A stretch of DNA of 64,000 bases from Pedobacter westerhofensis (GTDB lineage: Bacteria; Bacteroidota; Bacteroidia; Sphingobacteriales; Sphingobacteriaceae). Within the stretch, counting starts at the first letter, position 1. The number at the start of each line of letters is the position of its first letter. The translations under genes and the position numbers were made by a program. Below are positions 1-9,076 of the stretch, piece after piece. The stretch lies in the NCBI RefSeq assembly GCF_900182595.1, contig NZ_FXTN01000012.1:186001-250000 (forward strand), written 5' to 3'. The notes beneath the pieces are model-generated. The model saw nothing but the letters and a program-made list of their open reading frames with translations. It was not told where the DNA came from and made no database searches.

Positions 1-267
1 GGCAGGTTTGGATTTTTTCCGATTGAGTATTATCAGGAGGCATTTAAAACGCCAACTGTTCGCAATGCGGCCATGACAGCACCCTATATGCACAACGGTG
101 TGTTTAAGGATCTCAATAAAGTTGTAGAATTTTACAATCAGGGCGGTGGTGCAGGCCTTCACCTCAACCAGCCGCAGCAAACGCTCTCCGCAAAGCCGCT
201 GCATTTATCAGATGATGAGGTCAAAAAGATTGTGGCTTTTATCGAGTCACTAACCGATAAAATTTAA
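1..267 (+). CDS. Di-haem cytochrome c peroxidase (MauG/CCP family), C-terminal fragment
   Basis: The reading frame is open from the first base, so the gene starts upstream of the window and only its last 88 codons are present. The stretch TPTVRNAAMTAPYMHNG followed by FKDLNKVVEFYN is typical of the C-terminal haem domain of bacterial di-haem cytochrome c peroxidases. The Met in APYMHNG is the usual candidate for a distal axial haem ligand. Family members reduce hydrogen peroxide in the periplasm with electrons from cytochrome c or quinol pathways. No CxxCH haem site lies in the visible part. The stop codon overlaps the stop of the convergent dinB by a few bases. A MauG-like role cannot be excluded from the tail alone. 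Confidence 0.85.
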   Translation, partial: GRFGFFPIEYYQEAFKTPTVRNAAMTAPYMHNGVFKDLNKVVEFYNQGGGAGLHLNQPQQTLSAKPLHLSDDEVKKIVAFIESLTDKI

Positions 268-1370
268 AATAATTCAAGCTGATCAGGGTCGGTAACTTTA
301 GCTGAAGGAGGGAGGTTGCCAAAATTACTGAGCGAGAGTCCGAGCAGCCGGACCTTACTGTTCTCCAGGTCGGCACGGGTCAGCAGTTCCTTTGCGGCAG
401 CCATAATAGAAAGATAATCTCCGATAGGGGTAACGAAGGACTGGTTTCTGGTGATCTGGGTAAAATCGTGAAATTTGACCTTGAGCGTCAGGGTTTTACC
501 TTTCATCTGGTTTTTTTCCAGCCTTGCGGTCACCTTTTCTGCAATCTGCTCCAATTCTGTGATCATCTCTTCCTGTGTGGAGAGGTCTTCTTCAAAAGTA
601 TCTTCGGCACCCAGTGATTTTGTTTCACGGTGCGGTTGCACAGGCCTTTCGTCTATGCCGCGCACAATTTTATAATAGAATTTTCCCGTCTTGCCAAAGC
701 GCATCACCAGGTCCTGCTCAGAAAGCTGCTTCAGATCTGCCCCGGTATGCAGCCCCATTTTCTTCATCCTGTCGGCCGTTACCTTTCCCACGCCAAAGAA
801 CTTCTCTACCGGGAGCTTCTCCATAAAGCGTTCAATTTTGGAAGGGCCGATGAAGGTGAGCCCATTGGGCTTGTTCATGTCAGAAGCAATCTTGGCAATA
901 AATTTATTGCTGGAGACCCCGGCTGAAGCGGAGAGGTTGAGCTCGTCCCTGATCGCATCCTTGATCTGTTTGGCAATCTCCAGGGCAGAGCCGATATTGA
1001 GCTTATCTTCGGTTACATCCAGGTAAGCCTCATCCAGCGACAGCGGCTCAATCAGATCCGTGTACCGGTTAAATATCTCACGGATATACACGGATACACT
1101 TTTGTACGCATCAAACCGCGGGCGCACAAAGATGGCCTGGGGGCATAACTGAATGGCCCTTCTGGCAGACATGGCAGAATGTATCCCAAATTTTCTGGCT
1201 TCATAACTTGCGGTGGCTACAACCCCGCGGCCATCAGGAGAACCACCCACAACAATGGGTTTGCCCTTGTACTGAGGGAAATCGCGCTGCTCCACGGCAG
1301 CATAAAATGCATCCATATCGATATGAATGATCTTGCGCTGAAGAGGGGCCGGGATTTCTGGTGTTGTCAT
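264..1370 (-). CDS. dinB: DNA polymerase IV (Y-family translesion polymerase)
   Basis: Y-family error-prone polymerase that copies past damaged bases. The catalytic motif HIDMDAFYA lies at about residues 16-24 with Asp18 and Asp20 as metal ligands, and the second motif SLDEAYLD lies near residue 115. Little-finger sequence follows. The protein ends in QLELF, a textbook beta-clamp binding peptide, so the C-terminus is complete. The length of 368 residues is normal. I chose the ATG at 1370; an in-frame TTG at 1388, preceded by GAGGAG, would add six residues. It is convergent with the peroxidase gene, sharing a 4-bp stop overlap, and divergent from the 1133-residue fusion gene. I saw no LexA-type box. 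Confidence 0.95.
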   Translation of the reverse strand: MTTPEIPAPLQRKIIHIDMDAFYAAVEQRDFPQYKGKPIVVGGSPDGRGVVATASYEARKFGIHSAMSARRAIQLCPQAIFVRPRFDAYKSVSVYIREIFNRYTDLIEPLSLDEAYLDVTEDKLNIGSALEIAKQIKDAIRDELNLSASAGVSSNKFIAKIASDMNKPNGLTFIGPSKIERFMEKLPVEKFFGVGKVTADRMKKMGLHTGADLKQLSEQDLVMRFGKTGKFYYKIVRGIDERPVQPHRETKSLGAEDTFEEDLSTQEEMITELEQIAEKVTARLEKNQMKGKTLTLKVKFHDFTQITRNQSFVTPIGDYLSIMAAAKELLTRADLENSKVRLLGLSLSNFGNLPPSAKVTDPDQLELF

Positions 1371-1429
1371 ATCGGTAGCTGTCTGCAAATCTCCTCATTA
1401 AACCCCGTTTTTTTATCAAATTCTATACC

Positions 1430-1437
1430 TATATTTG
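1430..1437 (+). promoter_or_regulatory. Bacteroidota -7 promoter element for the GH18-CE4-GT2 gene
   Basis: TATATTTG is a perfect match to TAnnTTTG and lies 15 bp before the ATG at 1453. It includes an in-frame TTG, which is therefore unlikely to be the start codon. No clear -33 TTG was found at the usual distance. Confidence 0.6.
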
Positions 1438-1452
1438 AACTTTATCCTAAAA

Positions 1453-4400
1453 ATGCCAGAAAAACAAATTTTTCAAACTTCAGGGAAAAGCCGCTGGATT
1501 ACCTTTCAGTGGGTAACAAGATTATTGGTCTTCACCTTTATTGTGGCTACGGCCTGTGTGGCTTACACGCTGATCTCCAATCATTATCCGGCCCTGCCGA
1601 TCATCAGTTCTGCCTCTACACTGAGTAAAAAGCAGATAGAACAGATCAAGAAGTCGACGCCCTATAAAGAATTTAAGATATCAAAGAAGAAACTGGAAAA
1701 GATCAGGCACGATCAGCAGGTGCACCGCTTAAAGCACCCCAACAATAAAGCAAGGATCAATGCCGGTTTCTATGTCAACTGGGACCCTCAGTCGCTGGTA
1801 GATCTGCAGGACCATATCAAACAGCTGGATATGGTGGTAACGGAATCTTTTTTTATTAAGAATGGTGCAGATACGCTGATCGATCAGGTAGACGATGACG
1901 CCATGAAACTGATCAGGAAAAATAAAAAAACTGCCATTGCGATGGTTTCCAATTTCAGCGGCGATACGTTTGACGGTAATGCCATCCATAAACTGCTGCA
2001 GGACCAGTCGCTGCAGAACAGGTTTATCGATAACCTGATCAAATCTTTAAAAAGCTATGGTTTTAATGGTGTAAACATAGATTTCGAAGAAATAAAAGAA
2101 ACATCTGATGCGCCTCTCGCAGCTTTCCAGAAAAATCTCTATGAAAAACTTCATGCACAGAAATTGATCGTTTCCCAGGATATATCTCCTGATAATGACG
2201 ATTATAACCTGAGCATGCTCGAAAAATATAATGATTATATTTTTGTGATGGCCTACGACCAGCACAGTGAGAACAGCAATGCAGGCGATGTTTCGCACCA
2301 GCAATGGGTAGAAGAGCAGCTGGACAAGATCTGCGCAAAAATATCATCCGATAAGGTTATTCTTGCCCTTGCCTGTTACGGTTACGACTGGCCGGACGGC
2401 GATGTAGGCAAAACGATTACCTATCAGCAGTCCATCGCCACGGCAAACAGGTACAATGGTAAAGTAAAATATAACCCCATCTCTGCCAACCTGAATTATT
2501 CCTACACTGACGAATCATCCGTGGATCACCAGGTGTTCTTCACGGATGCGGCTACGAACTTTAACCTGATCAGGAAGGCCGACGACTGGGGGGTAGCGGG
2601 AGTGGCGCTCTGGAGAATGGGTGCAGAAGACCCAAGGGTATGGACATTCATCTCCAAAGACCTGAGCCTTGATTCTGTGAAAAAGACAGGGGTAGACCTT
2701 AAAAGACTTACCCATATCGGGTTAAACGACAGAATTGACTATTCCGGTGACGGAGAAATCCTGGATTTGGTATCTACGCCAAAAGCAGGAGAAATTGATG
2801 TAAAACTGGACACCAGCAATTACGAAATTGCAGACCAGAAATATGTGGTATTGCCAACAAAATACAGTATCCGCAGATACGGACATGCAGAAAAAAAGAT
2901 TGTGCTCACCTTCGATGACGGGCCCGATCCGGTATATACGCCTCAGATTCTGGATATCCTGCAGGAAGAAAAAGTGCCGGGAAGTTTCTTTGTTGTCGGC
3001 ATTATGGCCGAGCAAAATATGGGCTTGCTGCTCAGGGAATACAACCTTGGGCACGAAATCGGTAACCATACCTTTTTCCACCCGGATATGTCCAAGATGG
3101 GGGTTGAGCGTGTCAATTTTGAACTCAATGCCACCAGGAAGATTATTGAATCTGTAACCGGTCACAGTACCATTTTGTTCAGGCCTCCGTACAACGCCGA
3201 TGCAGAACCTACAACTTCTGCTGAGATCCTGCCGGTAATGCAGAGCAGGAAAGAAAATTACATCAACATCGGTGAATCAATTGACCCCGAAGACTGGCAG
3301 CCCGGAATCACGGCAGACGAGATCTTTAATGCCGTGGTAAAGCAGCAGAACCTGGGCAATATCCTGTTGCTTCATGATGCGGGAGGGAACCGTCAGGCTA
3401 CGGTGGAGGCCCTGCCAAGGATTATTAAGTATTTTAAAAGCAAAGGATATGAGTTTGCTACCGTTGGTCAGCTGATCGGAAAAAAACGGGATCAACTGAT
3501 GCCCCCGGTACAACTCAGCAGCAGTGATTTTATCAGTTCCGGGGATGATCTGTTCCTCAGGACATTTTCATATGGTACACTGGCGCTGAACTTTATTTTT
3601 ATCATCGCCATCATACTTGCGATGCTCAGAAGCATTTTTATCGCCATTCTTGCGATCAGGCATAAAAGCCTGGCCAAAGATGAAGAGGAACTCCTGCTGA
3701 AAAATCCGGAAATGAAAGTGAGCATTATCATTCCGGCATATAATGAAGAAGTAACCGTGGTGCAAACTCTCAGGAGCCTGCTGAAAACCACATACAAAAA
3801 TGTAGAATTCATCTTTGTAGATGACGGTTCCAAAGACCGTACCGTTGAACTGGTGAAAGAGAACTTTGGCCATCTGGAGAACATTAAGATCTTTGCCAAG
3901 CCCAACGGCGGCAAAGCTTCAGCCTTAAACTTTGGTATAGGGCATTCAACGGCAGATTTTGTGATCTGTATTGATGCGGATACGCAACTGAAGACCGATG
4001 CCATTACAGAACTGATGCGTTACTTCTATGAAGAGGAAACCGCTGCTGTGGCCGGCACGGTAAAAGTGGGCAACAAAACCAATCTGATCACTAACTGGCA
4101 ATCTATCGAATACATTACGGCGCAGAATATGGACAGGCGTGCATTTGATCTGCTCAATACCATTACTGTAGTACCGGGGGCAATCGGTGCATTCAGGAAA
4201 AAAGTAATCCTCGAAGTAGGAGGTTTTACCACAGACACCCTTGCCGAAGATTGTGACCTCACCATGCGCATTCTGCGGGCAGGTTATGCGGTGAGAAACT
4301 GCGACCGTGCCATTGCTTATACAGAAGCACCGGAATCTGTAAATATGCTGCTAAAACAACGTTTCAGATGGAGTTTTGGGGTGATGCAGAGTTTCTGGAA

Positions 4401-4854
4401 AAACAGGAAAACATTGTTCAACAAAAAATACGGGTACTTTGGAATGGTAGGGATGCCCAACATCCTGATCTACCAGATTATCCTTCCGCTGTTCTCGCCG
4501 CTGGCAGATTTCTTTATGGTATTGTCAATGATCACCGGGCTGTTCTCGCTCTCTTCAGCCCATTCACTGAACATGGCAGGGATCAGTAGCCTCCTGAGCC
4601 TGCACAATGGATTTGGCCAGGTTTTCTTTTATTATTGTATCTTTATTCTTGTGGATCTCCTGTTTGCAGGCATCGCATTCAGAATGGAGAAAGAATCTTT
4701 CAGGAAGCTGATCTATATCATCCCGCAACGTTTTTACTGGAGGCAACTGATGTACCTGGTGCTGTTCAGGTCTATCCGTAAAGCCCTTAAAGGTGAGCTG
4801 GAAGGATGGGGAGCGCTCAAGCGTACCGGTAATGTAAAGGAACAGGAAGTATAA
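1453..4854 (+). CDS. Tri-modular GH18-like / NodB deacetylase / GT2 glycosyltransferase membrane protein
   Basis: A single 1133-residue polypeptide carries three carbohydrate domains. After a cytoplasmic N-terminus and one membrane helix (about residues 20-42) comes a GH18-type barrel (about 100-410) with the catalytic-strand motif GVNIDFEE near residue 207. A NodB/CE4 deacetylase follows (about 480-680) with TFDDGPD, HTFFH, RPPYN and LLHDAGG. A membrane helix near 710 leads to a GT2 synthase domain (about 750-980) with PAYNEE, DDGSKD, DADT, EDCDLT and QRFRW, and further C-terminal helices. The layout suggests cytoplasmic synthesis of an N-acetylated hexosamine polymer, with deacetylation and cleavage outside, as PgaC and PgaB do separately; the polymer is inferred. 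The ATG at 1453 is preferred because the upstream TTG lies in the -7 box. Confidence 0.9.
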   Translation: MPEKQIFQTSGKSRWITFQWVTRLLVFTFIVATACVAYTLISNHYPALPIISSASTLSKKQIEQIKKSTPYKEFKISKKKLEKIRHDQQVHRLKHPNNKARINAGFYVNWDPQSLVDLQDHIKQLDMVVTESFFIKNGADTLIDQVDDDAMKLIRKNKKTAIAMVSNFSGDTFDGNAIHKLLQDQSLQNRFIDNLIKSLKSYGFNGVNIDFEEIKETSDAPLAAFQKNLYEKLHAQKLIVSQDISPDNDDYNLSMLEKYNDYIFVMAYDQHSENSNAGDVSHQQWVEEQLDKICAKISSDKVILALACYGYDWPDGDVGKTITYQQSIATANRYNGKVKYNPISANLNYSYTDESSVDHQVFFTDAATNFNLIRKADDWGVAGVALWRMGAEDPRVWTFISKDLSLDSVKKTGVDLKRLTHIGLNDRIDYSGDGEILDLVSTPKAGEIDVKLDTSNYEIADQKYVVLPTKYSIRRYGHAEKKIVLTFDDGPDPVYTPQILDILQEEKVPGSFFVVGIMAEQNMGLLLREYNLGHEIGNHTFFHPDMSKMGVERVNFELNATRKIIESVTGHSTILFRPPYNADAEPTTSAEILPVMQSRKENYINIGESIDPEDWQPGITADEIFNAVVKQQNLGNILLLHDAGGNRQATVEALPRIIKYFKSKGYEFATVGQLIGKKRDQLMPPVQLSSSDFISSGDDLFLRTFSYGTLALNFIFIIAIILAMLRSIFIAILAIRHKSLAKDEEELLLKNPEMKVSIIIPAYNEEVTVVQTLRSLLKTTYKNVEFIFVDDGSKDRTVELVKENFGHLENIKIFAKPNGGKASALNFGIGHSTADFVICIDADTQLKTDAITELMRYFYEEETAAVAGTVKVGNKTNLITNWQSIEYITAQNMDRRAFDLLNTITVVPGAIGAFRKKVILEVGGFTTDTLAEDCDLTMRILRAGYAVRNCDRAIAYTEAPESVNMLLKQRFRWSFGVMQSFWKNRKTLFNKKYGYFGMVGMPNILIYQIILPLFSPLADFFMVLSMITGLFSLSSAHSLNMAGISSLLSLHNGFGQVFFYYCIFILVDLLFAGIAFRMEKESFRKLIYIIPQRFYWRQLMYLVLFRSIRKALKGELEGWGALKRTGNVKEQEV

Positions 4855-4897
4855 ATACACAATAACTCATCATATTATAATAAGAACGAATATCACA

Positions 4898-5227
4898 ATG
4901 ACCAATACAAAACAGACATACCCGGATTTTAAAGAATTTTATACAAAAGCCGTAGAACCCTTAAAAGCGGAAAATGTATCATACATACGCCTTGACGGCA
5001 AACTGAAAGGCGATACAAGAGTGATTTTTACCTATTTCATGTACCAGGACAAAAAATGGAAAGTAAATGCTGACACCCATATCGACCGTCTGAAACTTGC
5101 TTTTGCGGAGTTTGAGAAAGGAAATGATCCCTTTGTGATTAAAACGGTAAGAGACAATGCCGCAGAATACCTGGCGATAAAAGGACAGCCGGTTAGAAAC
5201 GCTAAATTATATATCTACGCGGTATAG
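4898..5227 (+). CDS. Hypothetical protein, 109 residues
   Basis: I do not recognise this family. It is a soluble, charged protein with no signal peptide and no membrane segment. The mix of Lys, Asp and aromatic residues and the even alternation of hydrophobic positions look like a genuine small alpha/beta protein. It starts 43 bp after the tri-modular glycosyltransferase on the same strand, so cotranscription is likely, but nothing in the sequence ties it to polysaccharide synthesis. A strong hairpin follows its stop codon. Confidence 0.7.
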   Translation: MTNTKQTYPDFKEFYTKAVEPLKAENVSYIRLDGKLKGDTRVIFTYFMYQDKKWKVNADTHIDRLKLAFAEFEKGNDPFVIKTVRDNAAEYLAIKGQPVRNAKLYIYAV

Positions 5228-5235
5228 ACCTGATC

Positions 5236-5265
5236 GGTACCTTCCGCTGCGCAGCAGAAGGTACC
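5236..5265. terminator. Hairpin between convergent genes
   Basis: GGTACCTTC at 5236-5244 pairs with GAAGGTACC at 5257-5265, and the inner GCTGCGCAGC is itself self-complementary. The hairpin lies between the stop of the 109-residue gene and the stop of the convergent CDF transporter. There is no long T-run on either side, so it may be a weak bidirectional terminator or a transcript-stabilising structure. Confidence 0.55.
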
Positions 5266-5279
5266 GGCTTTAAAGACAG

Positions 5280-6197
5280 CTAATATCTGAATTTGTGGGT
5301 GATCACCTCCGGCTGGATAATTACAAAATGGATCAGCGTAAATTCATTTCGTATTTCCGAGCGCACGCGCTCAATACCTTCATTAATTTCCTGCGTATCC
5401 AGATCGTCTTTAAAAGCGATGATCAGCATCAGCATCACATCCTCCGGCGATTGATACGTAGAGATAATTTTCATTACTTTTAAAACAGCAGGGTCACTTT
5501 CACAGATTTCCATGATTCTCTTTTTTGACTCGTCAGAAATTCCTTCTCCCATCAGCAGGCTTCTGCTTTCCCGGGCCAGGATCATTGAAACACCTACCAG
5601 CAGTAATCCGACAAGCATTGAAGCTAAACCATCGAGTTGCGGGATATTGTAATTATGCCCGATGAACATGCAGATCATTACAATGAAAAGGCCCAGTACC
5701 GCTGCACCATCTTCAAAAAGCACAAGGAAAGTAGAAGGATCTTTACTTTTCACGATCGCGTTCCACCAGGTCTCACCATCACGGGTTTTGTTAAACTCTT
5801 TAGCCGCAATGATCAGCGAAGTACCTTCAAAAACTACAGACAGCGCCAGTACTGCATAATTCCATGTAGGATTCCCCAGTGGCTCAGGTGTGATGATATG
5901 AATGATTCCCTGATAGATGGAAATTCCTCCGCCAAGTCCAAAGATCAGTATGGAGACGATAAAAGAATAAAAATACAATTCTCTTCCATAGCCGAAGGGC
6001 CTGAGCGCATCCGCAGGCTTTCTGCTTCTCCTGAGCCCAAACAACAATAAAATCTGGTTTACGGTATCAACCAGTGAGTGGATACCTTCTGAAATCATCG
6101 CGGCACTGTTGCTGAAAGCACCTGCGGCAAATTTTGTAATCGCAATAAGTAGGTTTGCCGCAAGGGCACTATAAATAGATCTGTTGGATGAGGCCAT
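5280..6197 (-). CDS. Cation diffusion facilitator family metal transporter
   Basis: Inner-membrane proton-coupled exporter of divalent metal ions, probably zinc, iron or manganese. The 305-residue protein has six predicted membrane helices. The helix-2 metal site appears as EGIHSLVDT (HxxxD). Helix 5 starts with FEDGAA instead of the usual HxxxD, as in the SLC30A9-like branch of the family. A loop with RPFGYGRE follows helix 2, and a cytoplasmic ferredoxin-like C-terminal domain begins near residue 215. The ATG at 6197 opens a typical N-terminus. It is monocistronic as far as can be seen. The metal cannot be decided from the sequence. Confidence 0.9.
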   Translation of the reverse strand: MASSNRSIYSALAANLLIAITKFAAGAFSNSAAMISEGIHSLVDTVNQILLLFGLRRSRKPADALRPFGYGRELYFYSFIVSILIFGLGGGISIYQGIIHIITPEPLGNPTWNYAVLALSVVFEGTSLIIAAKEFNKTRDGETWWNAIVKSKDPSTFLVLFEDGAAVLGLFIVMICMFIGHNYNIPQLDGLASMLVGLLLVGVSMILARESRSLLMGEGISDESKKRIMEICESDPAVLKVMKIISTYQSPEDVMLMLIIAFKDDLDTQEINEGIERVRSEIRNEFTLIHFVIIQPEVITHKFRY

Positions 6198-6283
6198 AAG
6201 TGATAATTACAGCGAAGGGACAAACTGCATACCACAATCGCTGAAATTACTTTTAAAAACGATTTAACCGGTAATTTTCTATT

Positions 6284-6865
6284 TTAGATAAAAAAAGAAC
6301 GGAGCACTTTGATCGACATCCTGATCCGTGTTTTGATCGTGCCCACGGGAATATTCAGTGCCACAGATACCTCAAGCTGCGTATAACCCTGAAAATACAC
6401 CATATCCAGAATGAGCTTCTGTTCAGGAGTAAGCACGTCAAATAACTGTTTCAGCCCAATAAATTCCGGATGATACATAATCTGGTAGCGTTCATTGATT
6501 TCGACTGTGAATTCTGCAAGGTCATCGTTCCTGTGGCTGTTGATTTCTCCGCGGCTTCTCAAATGATCAATCGCGGTATTCCTTACCAGTCTTGACATCC
6601 AGGTAAATAACCGGCCTTTTGAGGAATCATACTGGCCGATAGAATTCCATATTTTGATAAATGACTCCTGGAGCACGTCCTGCGCAACTTCATCTTGTTT
6701 CACTACCTTCGAAACAATTCCAAGAAGCGAGGCAGAATAGGATGAGTATAAAAATTCCAGTGCTTTACAGTCACGGGCAACCAATGATGCAACTAAATTT
6801 CCTTCCGGTTGGTTGCTGGAAATAAAGTGCCGGCTTGTTTTAGGCTTAGGTAAGACAGTTAACAT
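6284..6865 (-). CDS. ECF-type RNA polymerase sigma factor, no adjacent anti-sigma gene
   Basis: A 193-residue sigma-70 family protein with region 2 (VLQESFIKIWNSI, then FTWMSRLVRNTAIDHLR) and region 4 (LTPEQKLILDMVYFQGYTQLE, then VGTIKTRIR as the recognition helix). It directs core RNA polymerase to a set of alternative promoters. The neighbours are a CDF transporter and a MATE transporter, not a FecR-like or zinc-binding anti-sigma gene, which is unusual for an ECF factor. The roughly 20 residues before region 2 are not conserved. The target regulon is unknown. Confidence 0.92.
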   Translation of the reverse strand: MLTVLPKPKTSRHFISSNQPEGNLVASLVARDCKALEFLYSSYSASLLGIVSKVVKQDEVAQDVLQESFIKIWNSIGQYDSSKGRLFTWMSRLVRNTAIDHLRSRGEINSHRNDDLAEFTVEINERYQIMYHPEFIGLKQLFDVLTPEQKLILDMVYFQGYTQLEVSVALNIPVGTIKTRIRMSIKVLRSFFI

Positions 6866-7029
6866 AAGAGCGTGTTTAGGTCTGTCATGATTACGTCAAA
6901 ATTCAAGCCTAATCACTGATCTATTCCAGATAGCTCTGCGAATCCGGAATACAGACGAAAATCGACACCTATGTACAGGAAAATTATACACAGCGCTGTA
7001 TGTTTTTTTATTCACAAAGTAAAATATCG

Positions 7030-8391
7030 TTAAACCTGCAGCAGCAGGTTTTTTGTGCGGCTTTGAAACCTGAAGAAAAGTAGTATGGAGGCTGTCAGTA
7101 ATCCAAAAGTGAGGCCGTACCATATGCCGTTTACACCGAGACCAAGCCTGATACCAAGAAAATAACCTAAAGGGATACCAATAATCCAGTAAGCTACAAA
7201 AGTAATGATCGTTGGGTAATTTACATCGCCCATTCCGCGCAGCACCCCAAGCCCAACTACCTGTGTACCGTCAAACAGTTGGAAGAATCCGGCAATAATT
7301 AGTAACTGTGCGGCTATACGGATTACGGACAGGTCTTCTGTATAGATATAGGGGAGCACATTACTGGCCAGGACAAACCCGAGTGCGGTAACTGCCATAA
7401 ACAGCAGAATAACATGGTAGCTTGCAAGCGCAGCCTTTCTTAAATCGCCGAAGTTATTTTTGCCCAGGTTATTTCCGGTTTTGATTGTCGCAGCAGAAGC
7501 AATACCACTGGAAATCATATAAGTGATGGATGCCAGGTTGATGGCTACCTGATGGGCAGCCTGTTCAACCGCGCCAATCGTTCCGATCAGTATTGCAGCC
7601 CCGCTAAAGGCACTGATCTCAAATGAATACTGGAGTGAAACCGGTGCGCCTATCTTCAAGATTTTCAGGCTTCTCACCTGATCAAAAAAGCCAAACCTGA
7701 AACCTTTCAGATAAGACTTAAAGTTTTTTGAATGGAAAACATAGTAAGACATCACTGCACACATCAGGATCCTGTCGATCAGTGTACTTAATCCTACGCC
7801 CTTTACGCCCATGGGCGCAATGCCGAACATCCCTTTTACAAAGATGATCCCAACGATGATATTGATCAGGTTGCCCCATATCGAAATATACATCGCCTGT
7901 TTTGTAAATCCCAGGCCTTCAGTAAACTGCTTAAAGGTCTGAAAGATCATCAGGGGGATAATTGAGATGCCCAGATACTGCAGGTAAGGTTTTGCGTAGG
8001 CCACAACCTCTGGCGATTGCCCCATGTGATCTATAATCAGCAGTGTGCCATAGTTTACAAAAATATACAGCAGCACGCCCATAAATATATTCAGCAACAA
8101 ACTGTTTGATAAAAGCTTGCCGCATTCTTCAGGATTGTCGCTGCCATTTTCACGGGCAATAAGAGGAGTGAGGCCGTATGAAATACCCAGTCCAAGCACC
8201 AGGATCAACATAAAGATACTGTTTACCAGAGAAACTGCTGCAAGTTGTATGGTTCCCGCAAAATGACCAACGATTACGCTGTCGGCCAGATGGACAAGAG
8301 TGTGCCCGAGTTGCGACACCACTATAGGCAGTGCGAGCCTTAAATTATCAGCATAGTAAGGCTTGTATTTTGTGTAGAAAGCGTGCAGCAT
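7030..8391 (-). CDS. MATE family multidrug/toxin efflux transporter
   Basis: Twelve-helix inner-membrane antiporter of 453 residues that exports cationic drugs or metabolites using sodium or proton gradients. It shows the family pattern of two six-helix halves; the first begins LALPIVVSQLGHTLVHLADSV and the second begins near KILKIGAPVSLQYS. I place the start at the ATG at 8391 (MLHAFYTKYKP). A longer frame up to 8433 would overlap the upstream AlbA_2 gene. The start lies 28 bp after the AlbA_2 stop, so it is probably the last gene of a three-gene operon with the DUF4442 gene. The substrate is unknown. Confidence 0.92.
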   Translation of the reverse strand: MLHAFYTKYKPYYADNLRLALPIVVSQLGHTLVHLADSVIVGHFAGTIQLAAVSLVNSIFMLILVLGLGISYGLTPLIARENGSDNPEECGKLLSNSLLLNIFMGVLLYIFVNYGTLLIIDHMGQSPEVVAYAKPYLQYLGISIIPLMIFQTFKQFTEGLGFTKQAMYISIWGNLINIIVGIIFVKGMFGIAPMGVKGVGLSTLIDRILMCAVMSYYVFHSKNFKSYLKGFRFGFFDQVRSLKILKIGAPVSLQYSFEISAFSGAAILIGTIGAVEQAAHQVAINLASITYMISSGIASAATIKTGNNLGKNNFGDLRKAALASYHVILLFMAVTALGFVLASNVLPYIYTEDLSVIRIAAQLLIIAGFFQLFDGTQVVGLGVLRGMGDVNYPTIITFVAYWIIGIPLGYFLGIRLGLGVNGIWYGLTFGLLTASILLFFRFQSRTKNLLLQV

Positions 8392-8419
8392 GATTAGGTA
8401 ATGAACCTGCAAAGGTAAC

Positions 8420-9052
8420 CTATTTTGATTCAATCCTGGTGAAATATTCTTCTTTCTCAGAAGTATGCGGCTGGATCAGGTCGGCCAGAATAAAGCTTAC
8501 CAGGATTTTTTGCGCCTGTTTATAAGAACTTCTGGTGAGTTTGCTAAACTGTTTTAACGTGATACGGCCCTGTTCCCCAAGATATTCCAGTAATTTCTTT
8601 TCCTGTTCGGTATAGCTGATCAGCTGCCCGGTTTGGGTATGCTCATTTTTAAGCACATCCACAATGATCTTGCTGGCTAAGATGCTTTTATCCTTTACCC
8701 GGAAATATACCCACCATTTTTTATTTTCATCCAGTGCGTAATGGGGTTTTATATCGCTCTTTGCAATTTTGGCTACAAGTACAAGCTTGCTGTCTACATA
8801 TACCTCTTCAAACTCAGGTTCCAGGGCTGGTTTACAAAACTGATGTGCTGATTTCAGGATCATGTATTTCTCTTCCTCTTCAGATTTCACACCTTTAATA
8901 CTCCCGTCATCTGCCACACCGATCAATAACTGACCGCCCCTGTTATTTGCAAAAGCAACAAGGCTCTTTGCAATTTTCTCATTATTGGTAATGGTCTTTT
9001 TAAAATCCAGTGTAGTTCCTTCGCCTTGCAAAATTAGTTTCCTGATGTTCAT
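8420..9052 (-). CDS. AlbA_2 (Schlafen-type) domain protein with C-terminal winged helix
   Basis: A 210-residue protein. The N-terminal half matches the AlbA_2 or Schlafen-like divergent AAA domain: EGTTLDFKKT, then LVAFANNRGGQLLIGVADDG and IKGV. The C-terminal part, from about residue 145 (LLEYLGEQGRITLKQFSKLT), reads as a winged helix-turn-helix. Such proteins are usually called transcriptional regulators or ATP-binding proteins, but the biochemical role of the short bacterial form is not settled. It sits between the DUF4442 gene (24 bp upstream) and the MATE gene (28 bp downstream), which suggests a shared transcript and possibly control of the transporter; the latter is inference. Confidence 0.8.
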   Translation of the reverse strand: MNIRKLILQGEGTTLDFKKTITNNEKIAKSLVAFANNRGGQLLIGVADDGSIKGVKSEEEEKYMILKSAHQFCKPALEPEFEEVYVDSKLVLVAKIAKSDIKPHYALDENKKWWVYFRVKDKSILASKIIVDVLKNEHTQTGQLISYTEQEKKLLEYLGEQGRITLKQFSKLTRSSYKQAQKILVSFILADLIQPHTSEKEEYFTRIESK

Positions 9053-9076
9053 TTTTCTGGGTTTATGCGGGCATCA

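Noticed and set aside
6896..7123. 75-codon frame between the ECF and MATE genes
   Set aside because: It overlaps the MATE gene end in another frame and has no coding character.
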